Origin: CAZTAR01 sp043813895
Lineage (GTDB): Bacteria; Planctomycetota; Phycisphaerae; UBA1845; UTPLA1
Assembly (NCBI GenBank): GCA_043813895.1
Contig: JBDRKQ010000048.1
Location: 1-64,000, forward strand
Length of the DNA: 64,000 nt
Reading direction: 5' to 3'
Part shown: positions 8,669 through 17,224 of the stretch, one piece after another
Layout: each line of letters begins with the position of its first letter
Position numbering within the stretch: position 1 is the first letter of the stretch
Position numbers and translations under genes: made by a program
Notes under the pieces: generated by a model
The model's database searches: none
What the model was told of the DNA's origin: nothing
Seen by the model: only the letters and a program-made list of their open reading frames with translations

Positions 8669-9480
8669 GCGAAGAGTCGGAACATCTTGAGCGGCTGCTA
8701 AGCGAGCGACCCGACGGAATCGCCGGCGCCGACGAACAGGCCGAGTCCGACCGCATCATTGCGGAAGACCCCGAGTCGGCGGAATCCTCGCGCCGGTACG
8801 AGCGGTTGCAGCGCATGCTGGACGGTTGGCGGCCGTTGCGCCATGACGTCGATTGGGACGCCTTCAAACTTGCAGTCTCCGAGCGTGTCACCGAGGCTGC
8901 CGAGAAAGAGGCCTCAGCGGTCCTCGACGTCAGGATCGACGCCGCCGCGGGCGAAGCGGCAACGGAAATGACTGGCCCGCGACTCGACAAGGTCGCGCGG
9001 GAATACGAAGCGGTAGAAGAACTCGTCGAGGAATGGGCGGGCTCCGTGCCGGAAGTGGACTGGGCGGGGTTCAAGCATCGCGTCTCGCAGGCGGTCCGGG
9101 AAGAGGCCGCGCGCCTCGGGCGCGACGCGATCCTCGAAGGCGCCGCGGAAATCGAGAAGGACTCGGCACGACGGCGCTGGCGGAAGGTCTCGCTGCGTCT
9201 CGCGTCCATCGGCGCGCCGTTGGCGGCGGCCGCAGCGATCGCGATCTTTGTTCTGTGGCCTCATGGAAGCGACGTAACCGGACCGATATTGGGCGGCGGT
9301 GCGAGCAAGATCGTGCTCGTCTCCCTCGACGTGCCGGGTTCTGCCGGGCGCATTTCCATCACGTTTGACGAGGCGCCGGCGGGCGTGGAGGAGGTATTGC
9401 CGGAGGGCGGCGTGGCGATGGCCATCACCCCACGGAACAGCGACGCGGTCGAACCCCTCGACGAGGCCTTCTTCTACTGA
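8665..9480 (+). CDS. Putative anti-sigma factor, single-pass membrane protein with a duplicated N-terminal motif
   Basis: Translationally coupled to the sigma-factor gene (4-bp overlap), so an anti-sigma role is likely but not proven: no zinc-binding HxxxCxxC motif is present. The 271-residue protein has an acidic helical cytoplasmic part, one membrane segment at about 178-195 (APLAAAAAIAIFVLW) and a short extracytoplasmic beta-rich tail. The cytoplasmic part contains two related units, YERLQRMLDGW...VDWDAFKLAVSERV and YEAVEELVEEW...VDWAGFKHRVSQAV, spaced about 75 residues apart, suggesting an internal duplication of a sigma-binding helix-turn-helix. I do not recognise a named family. Confidence 0.75.
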   Translation: MSEESEHLERLLSERPDGIAGADEQAESDRIIAEDPESAESSRRYERLQRMLDGWRPLRHDVDWDAFKLAVSERVTEAAEKEASAVLDVRIDAAAGEAATEMTGPRLDKVAREYEAVEELVEEWAGSVPEVDWAGFKHRVSQAVREEAARLGRDAILEGAAEIEKDSARRRWRKVSLRLASIGAPLAAAAAIAIFVLWPHGSDVTGPILGGGASKIVLVSLDVPGSAGRISITFDEAPAGVEEVLPEGGVAMAITPRNSDAVEPLDEAFFY

Positions 9481-9558
9481 GAACCTGTCTCAAGTCGATC
9501 GGGTTTCAAGATGCCGTGAGGACCAGCAACGGGAGATAGCACGTTGAAGGATAGAACC

Positions 9559-10713
9559 ATGAACGCCGTGTTCAAACCAGCCGCCATACTTGTCGTCATC
9601 TGTATCTGTGCCAACACCTTGGCACAGAATGCCTCCACGGATCCGACTGACGGAAGCGATGTCGCACGAGCGCTCGATCGCGAACTCGGTGCGATCACGA
9701 TCAGCGAGAAGGAAATCCCTGACGCCCTCACGGAGATCGGCGCGCAGGCGGGGGTCAAGATCACGATCGACGACAGCGTCGCCGACTTGCTGCCGTGGGG
9801 CCGACACACGAAGCTCAAGGACGTCAGCATCGAGCACGCTTCACTTCGCCAGGCGTTGCCGCAGATTCTCGGGCCGCTGGGGATGACCTACGAGGTTCGC
9901 GACGGCATCACCGTTGTCGCGTCGAAACCCCTCGAACGGATCAATCGCCGCGCCACCTGGGAGGACCTCAAGCTGTTGCGTCGCTGCGACGAGACCCCCT
10001 ACAGCGATGAGGCCGTCGCGAATCTGAACATCCAGTATCGCATCACGAGCAAGGTCGACGCACCCAAGATGCTGCTCCGGCAACTAGCCCGAGCAGGCCG
10101 CGGCACGCTCGCGGAGATGCTGGAAACCGCCTGCAGTTCTCTCGGCTGGGTCTGGCTGCCCGAGGGCGATCACATTGTCATCCGCACGTACGAAGGCCAG
10201 ATTGCGAACCAGCTCTCCCGCCGCATCAATGCGCGATACACCAACATGCCCCTGGCGAAGATCCTCAACGACCTGGCCGCCCGGGCCGACGTCGCGCTCT
10301 TCCTCGAGCCCGGCATGATGCTCAAGCTCCCGCGATCCGCCGCGCAGAGCTCCACGCTGCTGCTCGACCACGGCACGATCCGCCAGGCGTTCGAGCTGCT
10401 CTCGGCCGAGACAGGGCTGGAGTACCGGGTCACACGCGACGGGATATCCATCCGGCTCTCGGAAGCGATCGCTGGCGTGTCGTCGGAGGTAGCCGCGGCC
10501 AGGCGTTCCCCCTACGTCGGGAAGATCTCCTTCCCCAGCAAGGACGGGACGTACACCCTCGACTTCCTGCTCCGCGGCGACGACTTGCCCCCCGACATCC
10601 TCCAATACCGCGAGCAGATCATCGAGGAGTACGTCGAGAGGATGCGGGGCGATCTCGAGCAACTCCTCGAACAATCCATAGAATCGCGCGCCGAAACGGC
10701 CGACAACGGATAG
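9559..10713 (+). CDS. Secreted STN/secretin-N-domain protein of the sigma cassette
   Basis: A 384-residue exported protein with an N-terminal Sec signal (FKPAAILVVICICANTLAQ). It carries repeated short STN-like modules: ITISEKEIPDALTEIGAQAG followed by SLRQALPQILGPLGMTYEVRDG, then ARYTNMPLAKILNDLAARAD followed by IRQAFELLSAETGLEYRVTRDG. STN modules occur at the N-terminus of TonB-dependent and secretin channels and bind partner proteins; here they stand alone without a channel domain. The ATG at 9559 is preceded by AAGGAT; an in-frame TTG at 9544 is less likely. It lies 78 bp after the putative anti-sigma gene and is probably co-transcribed. It could be the signal-sensing or output component, which is inference. 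Confidence 0.75.
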   Translation: MNAVFKPAAILVVICICANTLAQNASTDPTDGSDVARALDRELGAITISEKEIPDALTEIGAQAGVKITIDDSVADLLPWGRHTKLKDVSIEHASLRQALPQILGPLGMTYEVRDGITVVASKPLERINRRATWEDLKLLRRCDETPYSDEAVANLNIQYRITSKVDAPKMLLRQLARAGRGTLAEMLETACSSLGWVWLPEGDHIVIRTYEGQIANQLSRRINARYTNMPLAKILNDLAARADVALFLEPGMMLKLPRSAAQSSTLLLDHGTIRQAFELLSAETGLEYRVTRDGISIRLSEAIAGVSSEVAAARRSPYVGKISFPSKDGTYTLDFLLRGDDLPPDILQYREQIIEEYVERMRGDLEQLLEQSIESRAETADNG

Positions 10714-11029
10714 CCCCGTTTTTTCCCGGGCAGGTCATGGCCGCGACCGCTTCTGAGGTGGCGCTGTCGCGATAGACTCATTGTTATCGCTCCTGTGTCG
10801 GGACAATCCACGCCATCTCCCCCGTCGCGGGACAAACCCCACGTTGCAGGGCAAGAGGCACAGGGTGTATAATCCGGTGTGACGTGATCCGCGCGGGAGG
10901 GAGCACCACGGACTCGGCCGACGCGCCGCCGCCCGGTCTCGGGCAAGCGTTCGGCTCACACGCCCTATGTAAGCCTGGTCCTCGCAACGCATGACTTCCG
11001 AACGGTATCGCGCAGGAGGGACTACCGAT
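10714..11029 (+). other. Non-coding gap between the sigma cassette and the repeat-rich lipoprotein gene
   Basis: No credible gene is seen in these 316 bases. It holds the promoter candidate at 10844-10873 and the AGGAGG ribosome-binding site at 11014-11019 that decides the start of the next gene. An ATG at 10991 is in frame with that gene but is not preceded by a Shine-Dalgarno sequence. Confidence 0.6.
10844..10873 (+). promoter_or_regulatory. Candidate sigma-70 promoter for the TSP3-type lipoprotein gene
   Basis: A perfect -10 hexamer TATAAT (10868-10873) lies 18 bases after a weak -35 TTGCAG (10844-10849). The implied leader to the ATG at 11030 is about 150 nt. The -10 match is striking in GC-rich DNA, but the -35 is poor. 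Confidence 0.4.
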
Positions 11030-13123
11030 ATGACGAAGCAAGCACTTGGACGGTCTATCCTCAAGGCGAAGGCAATCCTCTGCATCGCCCTCATGTTGAA
11101 CCTGAGCTTCTGGATCGGCGGGTGCGGGCAATCGTCCTCGCCGCTAGCCGTTCCCGGCGCGATCACGATCCCGATCGAACCGGGAGGACCGCTTGCGGAA
11201 TCGCTCGAGAGTTCGGTCTTCTTTGACGCCACTGCGGTCGAGATCGTGCCCGACGCCCAGACGTTCCGCTTCGTCTTTCCCGACGACTATCGACGCGTTT
11301 CGGGCAAGTACACGCAAACGGCCGGGCGTTTTGCCGTCACGGAGCTTCGCCTCGAACAGGGTGCCGCTTCGATGACACTGTACCTTGACACCGCTTGGCG
11401 TGTCACGGCGATTGCGGATTCAAACGGCGAGCGCTGGGACAGGCCTGGACACTGGGACTCCGCAGCCGCGGGCGGCTCCGACGACCTCTCCGCGTTCCTC
11501 GCGGCGAACTCAGAACTTGTCAGCTTCGCGTGGTCCATGGATGTGCAAGCCGGCAAAGCCGATCCGAACCAGCCGCCGCCCGGGGGATCCGATGGCGATC
11601 CAATCCCTGTCAAGGATGCCGCCGCGCTCCTCGGTCCACCAGGCATCATCCTTCACATGTTGGCGGCGCTGTGGGCGCCGTTCGCCATAATCCTGCCCAT
11701 GCTGCTGGGCCTCTTCGGCATTCTTGCCGGCGTGCAGGGTTTACTCGCGCTGTTCTGCCCCATATCCGGTCCCGAGCACGACTGCAATCAGAACGGCGTG
11801 GAAGACGCGACGGACATCGCGAACGAAACCAGCCAGGACTGCAACGAGAACGACATCCCGGACGAGTGCGACATCGCCGACGGCACAGCCAACGACTGCA
11901 ACCACAACGGCGTCCCGGACAGTTGCGATCTCGCCGCGGGGACCGTCCAGGACTGCAACAAGAACGACATCCCGGACGTGTGTGACCTTGCCGCCGACAC
12001 CGCCTCGGACTGCAACGTGAACGGCGTTCCCGACTCCTGCGACATCGCGGCCGGCACGAGTCAGGACTGCGACGAGAACGGCACGCCGGATGAATGTGAC
12101 GACGACACCGACCAAGACGGCGTCCCGGATGGGTGCGACATCTGCCCGAGCGGCGACGATGCGCTCGACGACGATGCCGATGGCGTGCCGGATGCGTGTG
12201 ACGCATGTCCGGGTTTCGACGATGCGATCGACGAAGACGGCGATGGTGCACCGGACGAGTGCGACATCTGTCCCGGCTTCGACGACAACGCGGATGCGGA
12301 TGGCGACGGCAACCCGGACGGCTGCGACCCGTGCCCCGCCGACAATCCGGACGACCCGGACGGCGACTTCGCTTGCACGTCCGAGGACAACTGCCCCGAC
12401 ACGTATAACCCGGATCAGACGGACACCGACGGAGACCAAGTTGGAGACGCATGTGACCAGGAGGCATGCTGCTTGCCGGACCAGGTTTGCGCCATGCTCA
12501 CACAAGCGGACTGCCTGGCGCAGAGCGGGGTGTTCATGGGTTGGGATACGGATTGCGAGACCGTCGACTGTGGCTTGGAACTGACGGTCGAAGCGGATGA
12601 GACGTTCATCTACGAGAACCTCTCGTCCGTAACTCCGCCCTGCCCCGTCATCTTCAGCGCGACAGTCGTCGATGATCCGTTCGGCAACACCTCCTACAGC
12701 TACGAATGGTCGTTTGACGTTCCGACGGACATCGTGCGGCCTGAGGCGGAGTTCGGCATCGTCAGCGGCGCGGGCACCGAGCAACTCGAGTGCGAGGCTC
12801 CGGACAGGCCCGCCTACTCCTCCAGCGGGCAGCAGCTTTGGAAAGTTCACTGCGTCGCGACCGGTGACCAGTTCGGCAACCAGGGCGAAGCGATCTTGGA
12901 CTTCCAGGTCCGCATCCTGGGCGATGCTAACGGCGATGGGTGCACGGATACCGATGATCAGATCTTCTTTTCGCAGGTCAAGGCGGACCCGGACCCCGAT
13001 CCGGCCGATTTTCACGCGGCGGACGTGAACTGCGACGGTCTCCTGACCGCGGTCGACTCCGCCTTCATCTCTGCGGTGGTCACGAATGCCGACACCCATG
13101 GCAGCGGCAACTGCGGCTCCTGA
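11030..13123 (+). CDS. Lipoprotein with DCNxNGxPDxCD repeats, TSP3-type calcium repeats and a dockerin-like C-terminus
   Basis: A 697-residue surface protein candidate. The N-terminus is a lipoprotein signal ending WIGGCG. A hydrophobic stretch at about 205-240 (GIILHMLAALWAPFAIILPMLLGLFGIL) may be a second membrane segment. Residues of about 251-365 hold six tandem 19-residue repeats built on DCNxNxxPDxCDIAxGT, followed by thrombospondin type 3-like units (DADGVPDACDACPGFDDAIDEDGDG), which bind calcium through their Asp residues. After a beta-rich domain the C-terminus carries two dockerin-like calcium loops (GDANGDGCTDTDD and ADVNCDGLLTAVD). AGGAGG at 11014-11019 selects the ATG at 11030 over the upstream ATG at 10991. 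The function is probably structural or adhesive. Confidence 0.85.
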   Translation: MTKQALGRSILKAKAILCIALMLNLSFWIGGCGQSSSPLAVPGAITIPIEPGGPLAESLESSVFFDATAVEIVPDAQTFRFVFPDDYRRVSGKYTQTAGRFAVTELRLEQGAASMTLYLDTAWRVTAIADSNGERWDRPGHWDSAAAGGSDDLSAFLAANSELVSFAWSMDVQAGKADPNQPPPGGSDGDPIPVKDAAALLGPPGIILHMLAALWAPFAIILPMLLGLFGILAGVQGLLALFCPISGPEHDCNQNGVEDATDIANETSQDCNENDIPDECDIADGTANDCNHNGVPDSCDLAAGTVQDCNKNDIPDVCDLAADTASDCNVNGVPDSCDIAAGTSQDCDENGTPDECDDDTDQDGVPDGCDICPSGDDALDDDADGVPDACDACPGFDDAIDEDGDGAPDECDICPGFDDNADADGDGNPDGCDPCPADNPDDPDGDFACTSEDNCPDTYNPDQTDTDGDQVGDACDQEACCLPDQVCAMLTQADCLAQSGVFMGWDTDCETVDCGLELTVEADETFIYENLSSVTPPCPVIFSATVVDDPFGNTSYSYEWSFDVPTDIVRPEAEFGIVSGAGTEQLECEAPDRPAYSSSGQQLWKVHCVATGDQFGNQGEAILDFQVRILGDANGDGCTDTDDQIFFSQVKADPDPDPADFHAADVNCDGLLTAVDSAFISAVVTNADTHGSGNCGS
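11780..12121 (+). repeat. Six tandem 57-bp units inside the TSP3-type lipoprotein gene
   Basis: Units begin at 11780, 11837, 11894, 11951, 12008 and 12065, an exact 57-bp period. Each starts GACTGC and encodes 19 residues of the form DCNxNxxPDxCDIAxGTxx. The exact period without indels indicates in-frame tandem duplication followed by divergence. It is not a CRISPR array, since there are no unique spacers and the frame is open throughout. Confidence 0.9.
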
Positions 13124-13459
13124 TATGAGGCGGAAACCCGGCTCGGTCGTTGCCACTGGCGGCCAACGCCCCCGTCGGCCGCCGGGAACCGCGGGTCTTC
13201 CACATGAGCCACGGGGGTTGGACGCTACGTCATCTCTGAAACCGCTCTAAGTTTTGCCGGGGCTAAGAGATATGTGCAGTAGATAATAAAGGGGGAGCTC
13301 CACAATAGGTGTGTGGATGATGCTGGGCGGGATTGGGAGCCATGTTTATTCGCACCCTGGCCCAACTAAGCATTGACAAAGACCGGGCAATCCGTGTAGA
13401 GTATGTGTACGTCCGGGTATATGAGTGCCGCGGTCAAGAAGCACGGATGGGAAGAGTAG
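13124..13459 (+). other. Non-coding gap upstream of the PEP-CTERM gene
   Basis: No gene is supported. The first part has a GC-rich imperfect hairpin region at about 13139-13190 (GGCGGCCAACGCCCCCGTCG). The middle (13250-13320) is less GC-rich than its surroundings, and a promoter candidate is at 13373-13402. Confidence 0.5.
13373..13402 (+). promoter_or_regulatory. Candidate sigma-70 promoter for the PEP-CTERM gene
   Basis: A perfect -35 hexamer TTGACA (13373-13378) and a 4-of-6 match -10 TAGAGT (13397-13402) are separated by 18 bases. The leader to the ATG at 13460 would be about 50 nt. Confidence 0.45.
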
Positions 13460-14110
13460 ATGACCTTGAGCAGGTGCATTTCCGCCAAGAGCGTCCTAAC
13501 AGGTGCAGCGATCTGTGCGCTTCTGCTTCTGGCCCCCACGGCAGACGCGGCAACGCTGGACATCAGCCATCTCATCTCGTACATCACGCAGACCGACACG
13601 ACCGCCACGGGTGTCATCGAGGTGACCCTCTCTTACGGCGGCCCAGATGCCGGTGATCCGGGCCAATACGACCTTTTCCTGTCGCAACTGATGGTGACGC
13701 GAGCGGGTTCTTCCGCCGGGCTGACCCTCGACACCGCGGCCACAAGCGACACCTCGACGATTCCCAACTACTGGCTCGCCGGTCGGTCTACCTTCCCCAG
13801 TGCTTTCTCTCCCGGCGGTCAGTTCCACTTCGACGACTTCACGATGGGCGGCTCGGTTTACCCGCAAGTCGGAGACGTGGTGGCCAGGTATGTCATCAAC
13901 TTCGAAGCCTCGTCCACGGCGGAGTTCGGCGACTACGCGATCGAGTTGGGTGATCAGAACCAGAACCAGTTCTACGATACGGTTTTCAATCCGCCCTTCG
14001 ACAACGCGACCTCTCCGTCCTCCGTCGGCTTCACGATTATTCCGGAGCCGGCCACGGGGCTCCTGCTCATCGCGACCGCCCTCCCGCTGCTGCGTCGGCG
14101 CCGCCGATAG
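13460..14110 (+). CDS. PEP-CTERM sorting-domain protein
   Basis: A 216-residue exported protein. It has a Sec signal (hydrophobic core near 15-27, TADAA cleavage region), a beta-rich middle, and a textbook C-terminal tripartite sorting signal: Pro-Glu-Pro at 195-197, a hydrophobic helix (ATGLLLIATALPLL) and five terminal arginines. Such tails are recognised by exosortase, which anchors or releases the protein at the surface together with exopolysaccharide. No exosortase gene lies in this window, so one is expected elsewhere in the genome. The middle domain is not recognised; cohesin-like or DUF-type beta sandwiches are possible. It precedes the SLC13 transporter gene by 104 bp. Confidence 0.88.
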   Translation: MTLSRCISAKSVLTGAAICALLLLAPTADAATLDISHLISYITQTDTTATGVIEVTLSYGGPDAGDPGQYDLFLSQLMVTRAGSSAGLTLDTAATSDTSTIPNYWLAGRSTFPSAFSPGGQFHFDDFTMGGSVYPQVGDVVARYVINFEASSTAEFGDYAIELGDQNQNQFYDTVFNPPFDNATSPSSVGFTIIPEPATGLLLIATALPLLRRRRR

Positions 14111-14214
14111 CATCCACCTGACTCCTCTTTTTGACTGCCCGAACCTCCGGCGTGTACACTTTCGCGCGCATCCGGAGCTTCCGTTCGTTTGACCGTCGAG
14201 GCAGGACGCCGCCC

Positions 14215-15915
14215 ATGCAGTTTGATTCCGACGCAGATCAGGGGGAAGCGACGATCGGCCGGCGGGTGGGCTTCTGGCTGGGGTTGGTCCTGTTCGTGAC
14301 GCTGCTGCTTTGTCCCACCCCTGAAAGTATGCGCGAAGTCGTCCGGCAGAGCTTCGCGGAGGAAATCCGCCCCGAGGTCTTGCGGCAACTCGCCGAGTCG
14401 GGCCAAATTGATGTCGGTTCCGAGTCGGGCGCGTACCGGTCAGTCGAATCCCGGATCGTGGAGCCCCGTGCTCGGGCCATGCTCGCCGCCGCCGCGGTCA
14501 CCGCGCTGGTGGCTTGCTGGTGGATCGCGGTCGCGATTCCGATTCCCGTCACGTCTTTGCTGCCCCTGGTTCTCTTCCCGATCGTCGGCGTCATGCCGAT
14601 CAAGGAAGCCGCGATTCCCTACGCCAACAGCAATGTCTTTCTCTTCATGGGTGGCTTCATCATCGCGCTGGGCCTGGAACGATGGGGCGTTCACCGTCGC
14701 ATCGCCTTGCACATCGTCCGGCTCATCGGCTCCAGCCGGCCCAACATCGTTCTCGGCTTCATGCTGGCCAGCGCGATGTTGAGCATGTGGATCAGCAATA
14801 CCGCCGCGACACTCATGATGCTGCCGATCGCCATGGCCATCATCTCCGCGATAGCGGACCTGGACGAGAAGGCCGACAAACGGACCCACGCGAATTTCTC
14901 CGCTGCCTTGATGCTGGGCGTCGCCTATGCAGCCAGCATCGGGGGAATCGCAACGCCGATCGGCACGCCGCCCAATATCTCATTTCGAGGCCAGTTCGCC
15001 AGACTCTTCCCGGATGCCCCGGAGATCAGTTTCGGCCAATGGATGCTCGCGTTTCTGCCCCTGGTCGCCGTCTTCCTGCCGCTCATCTGGCTTGTCCTCG
15101 TGCGAATCTCCTGCCCCATCCCGCGCGGGCGATTGCTAGTGGGACGCGAGGTCATCCGCAGGGACCTCCGCAACCTCGGCCCGATCCGTTGCCCCGAGGC
15201 AGCCGTGCTGGCTGTCTTCGCGGTCACCGCCCTGCTCTGGATGACGCGCAGCATTCCAATCGACGGCGTCAACTACGGTTGGTCCGGCTACCTGGAGCGG
15301 ATCCTCGCCCGCGCCGGGTCTGCGTCACCGTTGTTTCACGCCGGCTACATCAATGACGCGACCGTCGCGTTGGGAATGGCCGTCCTGCTGTTTGTCATCC
15401 CTGCGGGACGCGACGACTCGGGAACAAGACAACACCTGATGAACTGGCAGACCGCCCAGCGCCTACCGTGGGGAATCCTGCTTCTGTTTGGCGGCGGCTT
15501 CTCGATCGCCGCGGGATTCCGAGCGAGCGGGCTCAGCCTCTGGTGCGGCCAATCCTTCGCCGGGATCGGGATCGCCAACCCGCTCGTGCTCGTGCTTTGC
15601 GCGTGCCTCATGATGACCTTCCTGACCGAGATCACGAGCAACACTGCCACCACCGAAGTGATGCTTCCCATCCTGGCCGGCGTGAGCATCGCGATGGAGG
15701 TCAACCCACTGATGCTCATGCTCCCGGCGACGATCTCAGCCTCGTGTGCGTTCATGCTCCCCGTGGCCACTCCGCCAAACGCCATCGTCTTCGGATCCGG
15801 ACACGTGGATATGAGGCGGATGGTCCGCACAGGTATCATTATCAACCTGCTCGGCGTCGTGCTCATCACGGCGACGTATCACTTCTGCGTGCGGCCGATA
15901 CTGGGGATCGAATGA
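14215..15915 (+). CDS. SLC13/DASS family sodium-coupled anion symporter
   Basis: A multi-spanning inner-membrane transporter (566 residues) for dicarboxylates, sulfate or other divalent anions. Both DASS signature Ser-Asn-Thr motifs are present, MWISNTAATLMMLPIA in the first half and LTEITSNTATTEVMLP in the second, each next to a hairpin, as expected for the inverted-repeat fold with Na+ and substrate sites. A soluble segment of about 70 residues separates the first two membrane helices, longer than usual. The ATG at 14215 has AGGA 8 nt upstream; a TTG at 14131 would add 28 residues of poor quality. The substrate cannot be told from sequence. It converges with the small zinc-motif protein gene. 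Confidence 0.9.
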   Translation: MQFDSDADQGEATIGRRVGFWLGLVLFVTLLLCPTPESMREVVRQSFAEEIRPEVLRQLAESGQIDVGSESGAYRSVESRIVEPRARAMLAAAAVTALVACWWIAVAIPIPVTSLLPLVLFPIVGVMPIKEAAIPYANSNVFLFMGGFIIALGLERWGVHRRIALHIVRLIGSSRPNIVLGFMLASAMLSMWISNTAATLMMLPIAMAIISAIADLDEKADKRTHANFSAALMLGVAYAASIGGIATPIGTPPNISFRGQFARLFPDAPEISFGQWMLAFLPLVAVFLPLIWLVLVRISCPIPRGRLLVGREVIRRDLRNLGPIRCPEAAVLAVFAVTALLWMTRSIPIDGVNYGWSGYLERILARAGSASPLFHAGYINDATVALGMAVLLFVIPAGRDDSGTRQHLMNWQTAQRLPWGILLLFGGGFSIAAGFRASGLSLWCGQSFAGIGIANPLVLVLCACLMMTFLTEITSNTATTEVMLPILAGVSIAMEVNPLMLMLPATISASCAFMLPVATPPNAIVFGSGHVDMRRMVRTGIIINLLGVVLITATYHFCVRPILGIE

Positions 15916-15972
15916 CCGAAGGGGCCGGATACAACCCGTAGGAAGCCCGGGTGGCGGCGGCGCTCGGCGTAC

Positions 15973-16281
15973 TTACGATGTGCGTGTCGATTGGCCCGAA
16001 CCGCCACATTGAGGGCACGTATCCTGGGAAAACCAGAGGTACAGGAAGGCCACACCGAAGATGGCCGGTACGCCTGCCAGCAGCCAGATCACGATCGTGC
16101 CGATTTCCGCCTTGAGCCCCACGGCCGCGGCAGCACGCTCGAACCAGCCGATGACCGTGGGAATCGGCGGCCATTGCAGAAACACGAGCGCCCCGCTGGC
16201 CATCAGTGCCACTGCGTAGAAGAAGTGCCTGGCGTTGCGGTGGACCCCCGTGCCATTGCATTCTCGACAGGCCTTGCTCAT
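15973..16281 (-). CDS. Small membrane protein with two DnaJ-like CxxCxGxG motifs flanking two TM helices
   Basis: A 102-residue protein. An N-terminal CRECNGTG (residues 5-12) and a C-terminal CPQCGGSG (about 90-97) are the half-sites of a DnaJ-type zinc centre, with two hydrophobic segments between them at about 20-40 and 63-85. A hairpin topology would bring both termini to the same, probably cytoplasmic, side, where the four cysteines could form one zinc site. I do not know a named family. It could be a redox or chaperone accessory factor, but no function is claimed. It stands between the SLC13 gene and the PPDK regulatory gene. Confidence 0.8.
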   Translation of the reverse strand: MSKACRECNGTGVHRNARHFFYAVALMASGALVFLQWPPIPTVIGWFERAAAAVGLKAEIGTIVIWLLAGVPAIFGVAFLYLWFSQDTCPQCGGSGQSTRTS

Positions 16282-16390
16282 GGGCTGCTCAGCATGGGAT
16301 CACCCGCTTCCGCTGCTCCACATCGCCGACCGAGTCGTACACGCCGATTGCCCCGGGTGCAACAGACTCTGAACCCTGCGAGCCGGCCGA

Positions 16391-17224
16391 TTACCATGCT
16401 TCCATACCGCCATTGGTGATGTTCATCAGAACCCTCACCTCCCTCGCGACTTCTTCGATCGCTTTGTACGACACATCGATGCTCCGCCACTTGTGCTTCG
16501 CCATCATCCCGTTCGTCGCTCTCAACTCCTGGATGATTGCGTACTTGTCAGCGTAATTGGAGCCGAACTGAGACCCCCAGCCTTTGATCCGGGCTTCTCG
16601 AACGCTTTGAAGCCTGTAAGCATTGATCGCCAGGCCGATCACCTTCTTGGGATCAAGCGCCACCAACTCCTTCGGCGGCTCTTCATTGGGAAAGAGAGGA
16701 ACGTTTGCGGCACGAACACCGCGGTACGCCAAATAGAAGCAGGTGCTGCTCTTCGACGCCCTCGACACACCGACCAACACGACATCCGCCCGATCGAGCT
16801 CGTGCAGGTGAAGCCCGTCATCGTGGTGCAGCGTATAGTCAATCGCGTCGATCCGATCAAAATGCGACTTGTTCCACTTGTACAACATGCCGGGCATGGA
16901 TCGCGGCATACTCTTAAACATGTCATACAGACTGGCAAGCGCCGGGCCCAGCAGATCGACGATCGGAACCGTGTGCTCGGCAGAGGCTTCCTTGATCGCG
17001 GCCCGCACCTTCTCTCCGACGAGCGTATAGAACACCGTGCCCCCGACTTTGGCCGCTTCGCGGATGATCTTGACCGCACGCTGAGGCCGACGGACATTCG
17101 CCTCGCGGACCAGCCTGGGCGTCTTGTCCACGAACTGCAACAGCACCGCCCGAACGAGTTGCTCACACGTCCGACACGTTCCGTCGGAAACGATGTAGAT
17201 CGTGTAAGATTCGTCGATCGTCAT
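16391..17224 (-). CDS. Pyruvate,phosphate dikinase / PEP synthase regulatory protein (DUF299)
   Basis: A bifunctional ADP-dependent kinase and Pi-dependent pyrophosphorylase that switches PPDK or PEP synthase off and on by threonine phosphorylation, controlling gluconeogenic flux at PEP/pyruvate. The 277-residue protein matches the family along its length: YTIYIVSDGTCRTCEQLVRAVLLQF at the N-terminus, the P-loop GVSRASKSS at 152-160, LAINAYRLQSVREARI, and the C-terminal WRSIDVSYKAIEEVAREV segment. The target enzyme is not in this window, so PPDK versus PEP synthase cannot be decided. Confidence 0.93.
   Translation of the reverse strand: MTIDESYTIYIVSDGTCRTCEQLVRAVLLQFVDKTPRLVREANVRRPQRAVKIIREAAKVGGTVFYTLVGEKVRAAIKEASAEHTVPIVDLLGPALASLYDMFKSMPRSMPGMLYKWNKSHFDRIDAIDYTLHHDDGLHLHELDRADVVLVGVSRASKSSTCFYLAYRGVRAANVPLFPNEEPPKELVALDPKKVIGLAINAYRLQSVREARIKGWGSQFGSNYADKYAIIQELRATNGMMAKHKWRSIDVSYKAIEEVAREVRVLMNITNGGMEAW

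Noticed and set aside
11780..12121. 57-bp spaced repeats as a possible CRISPR array
   Set aside because: The units are contiguous, in frame and coding; there are no unique spacers.
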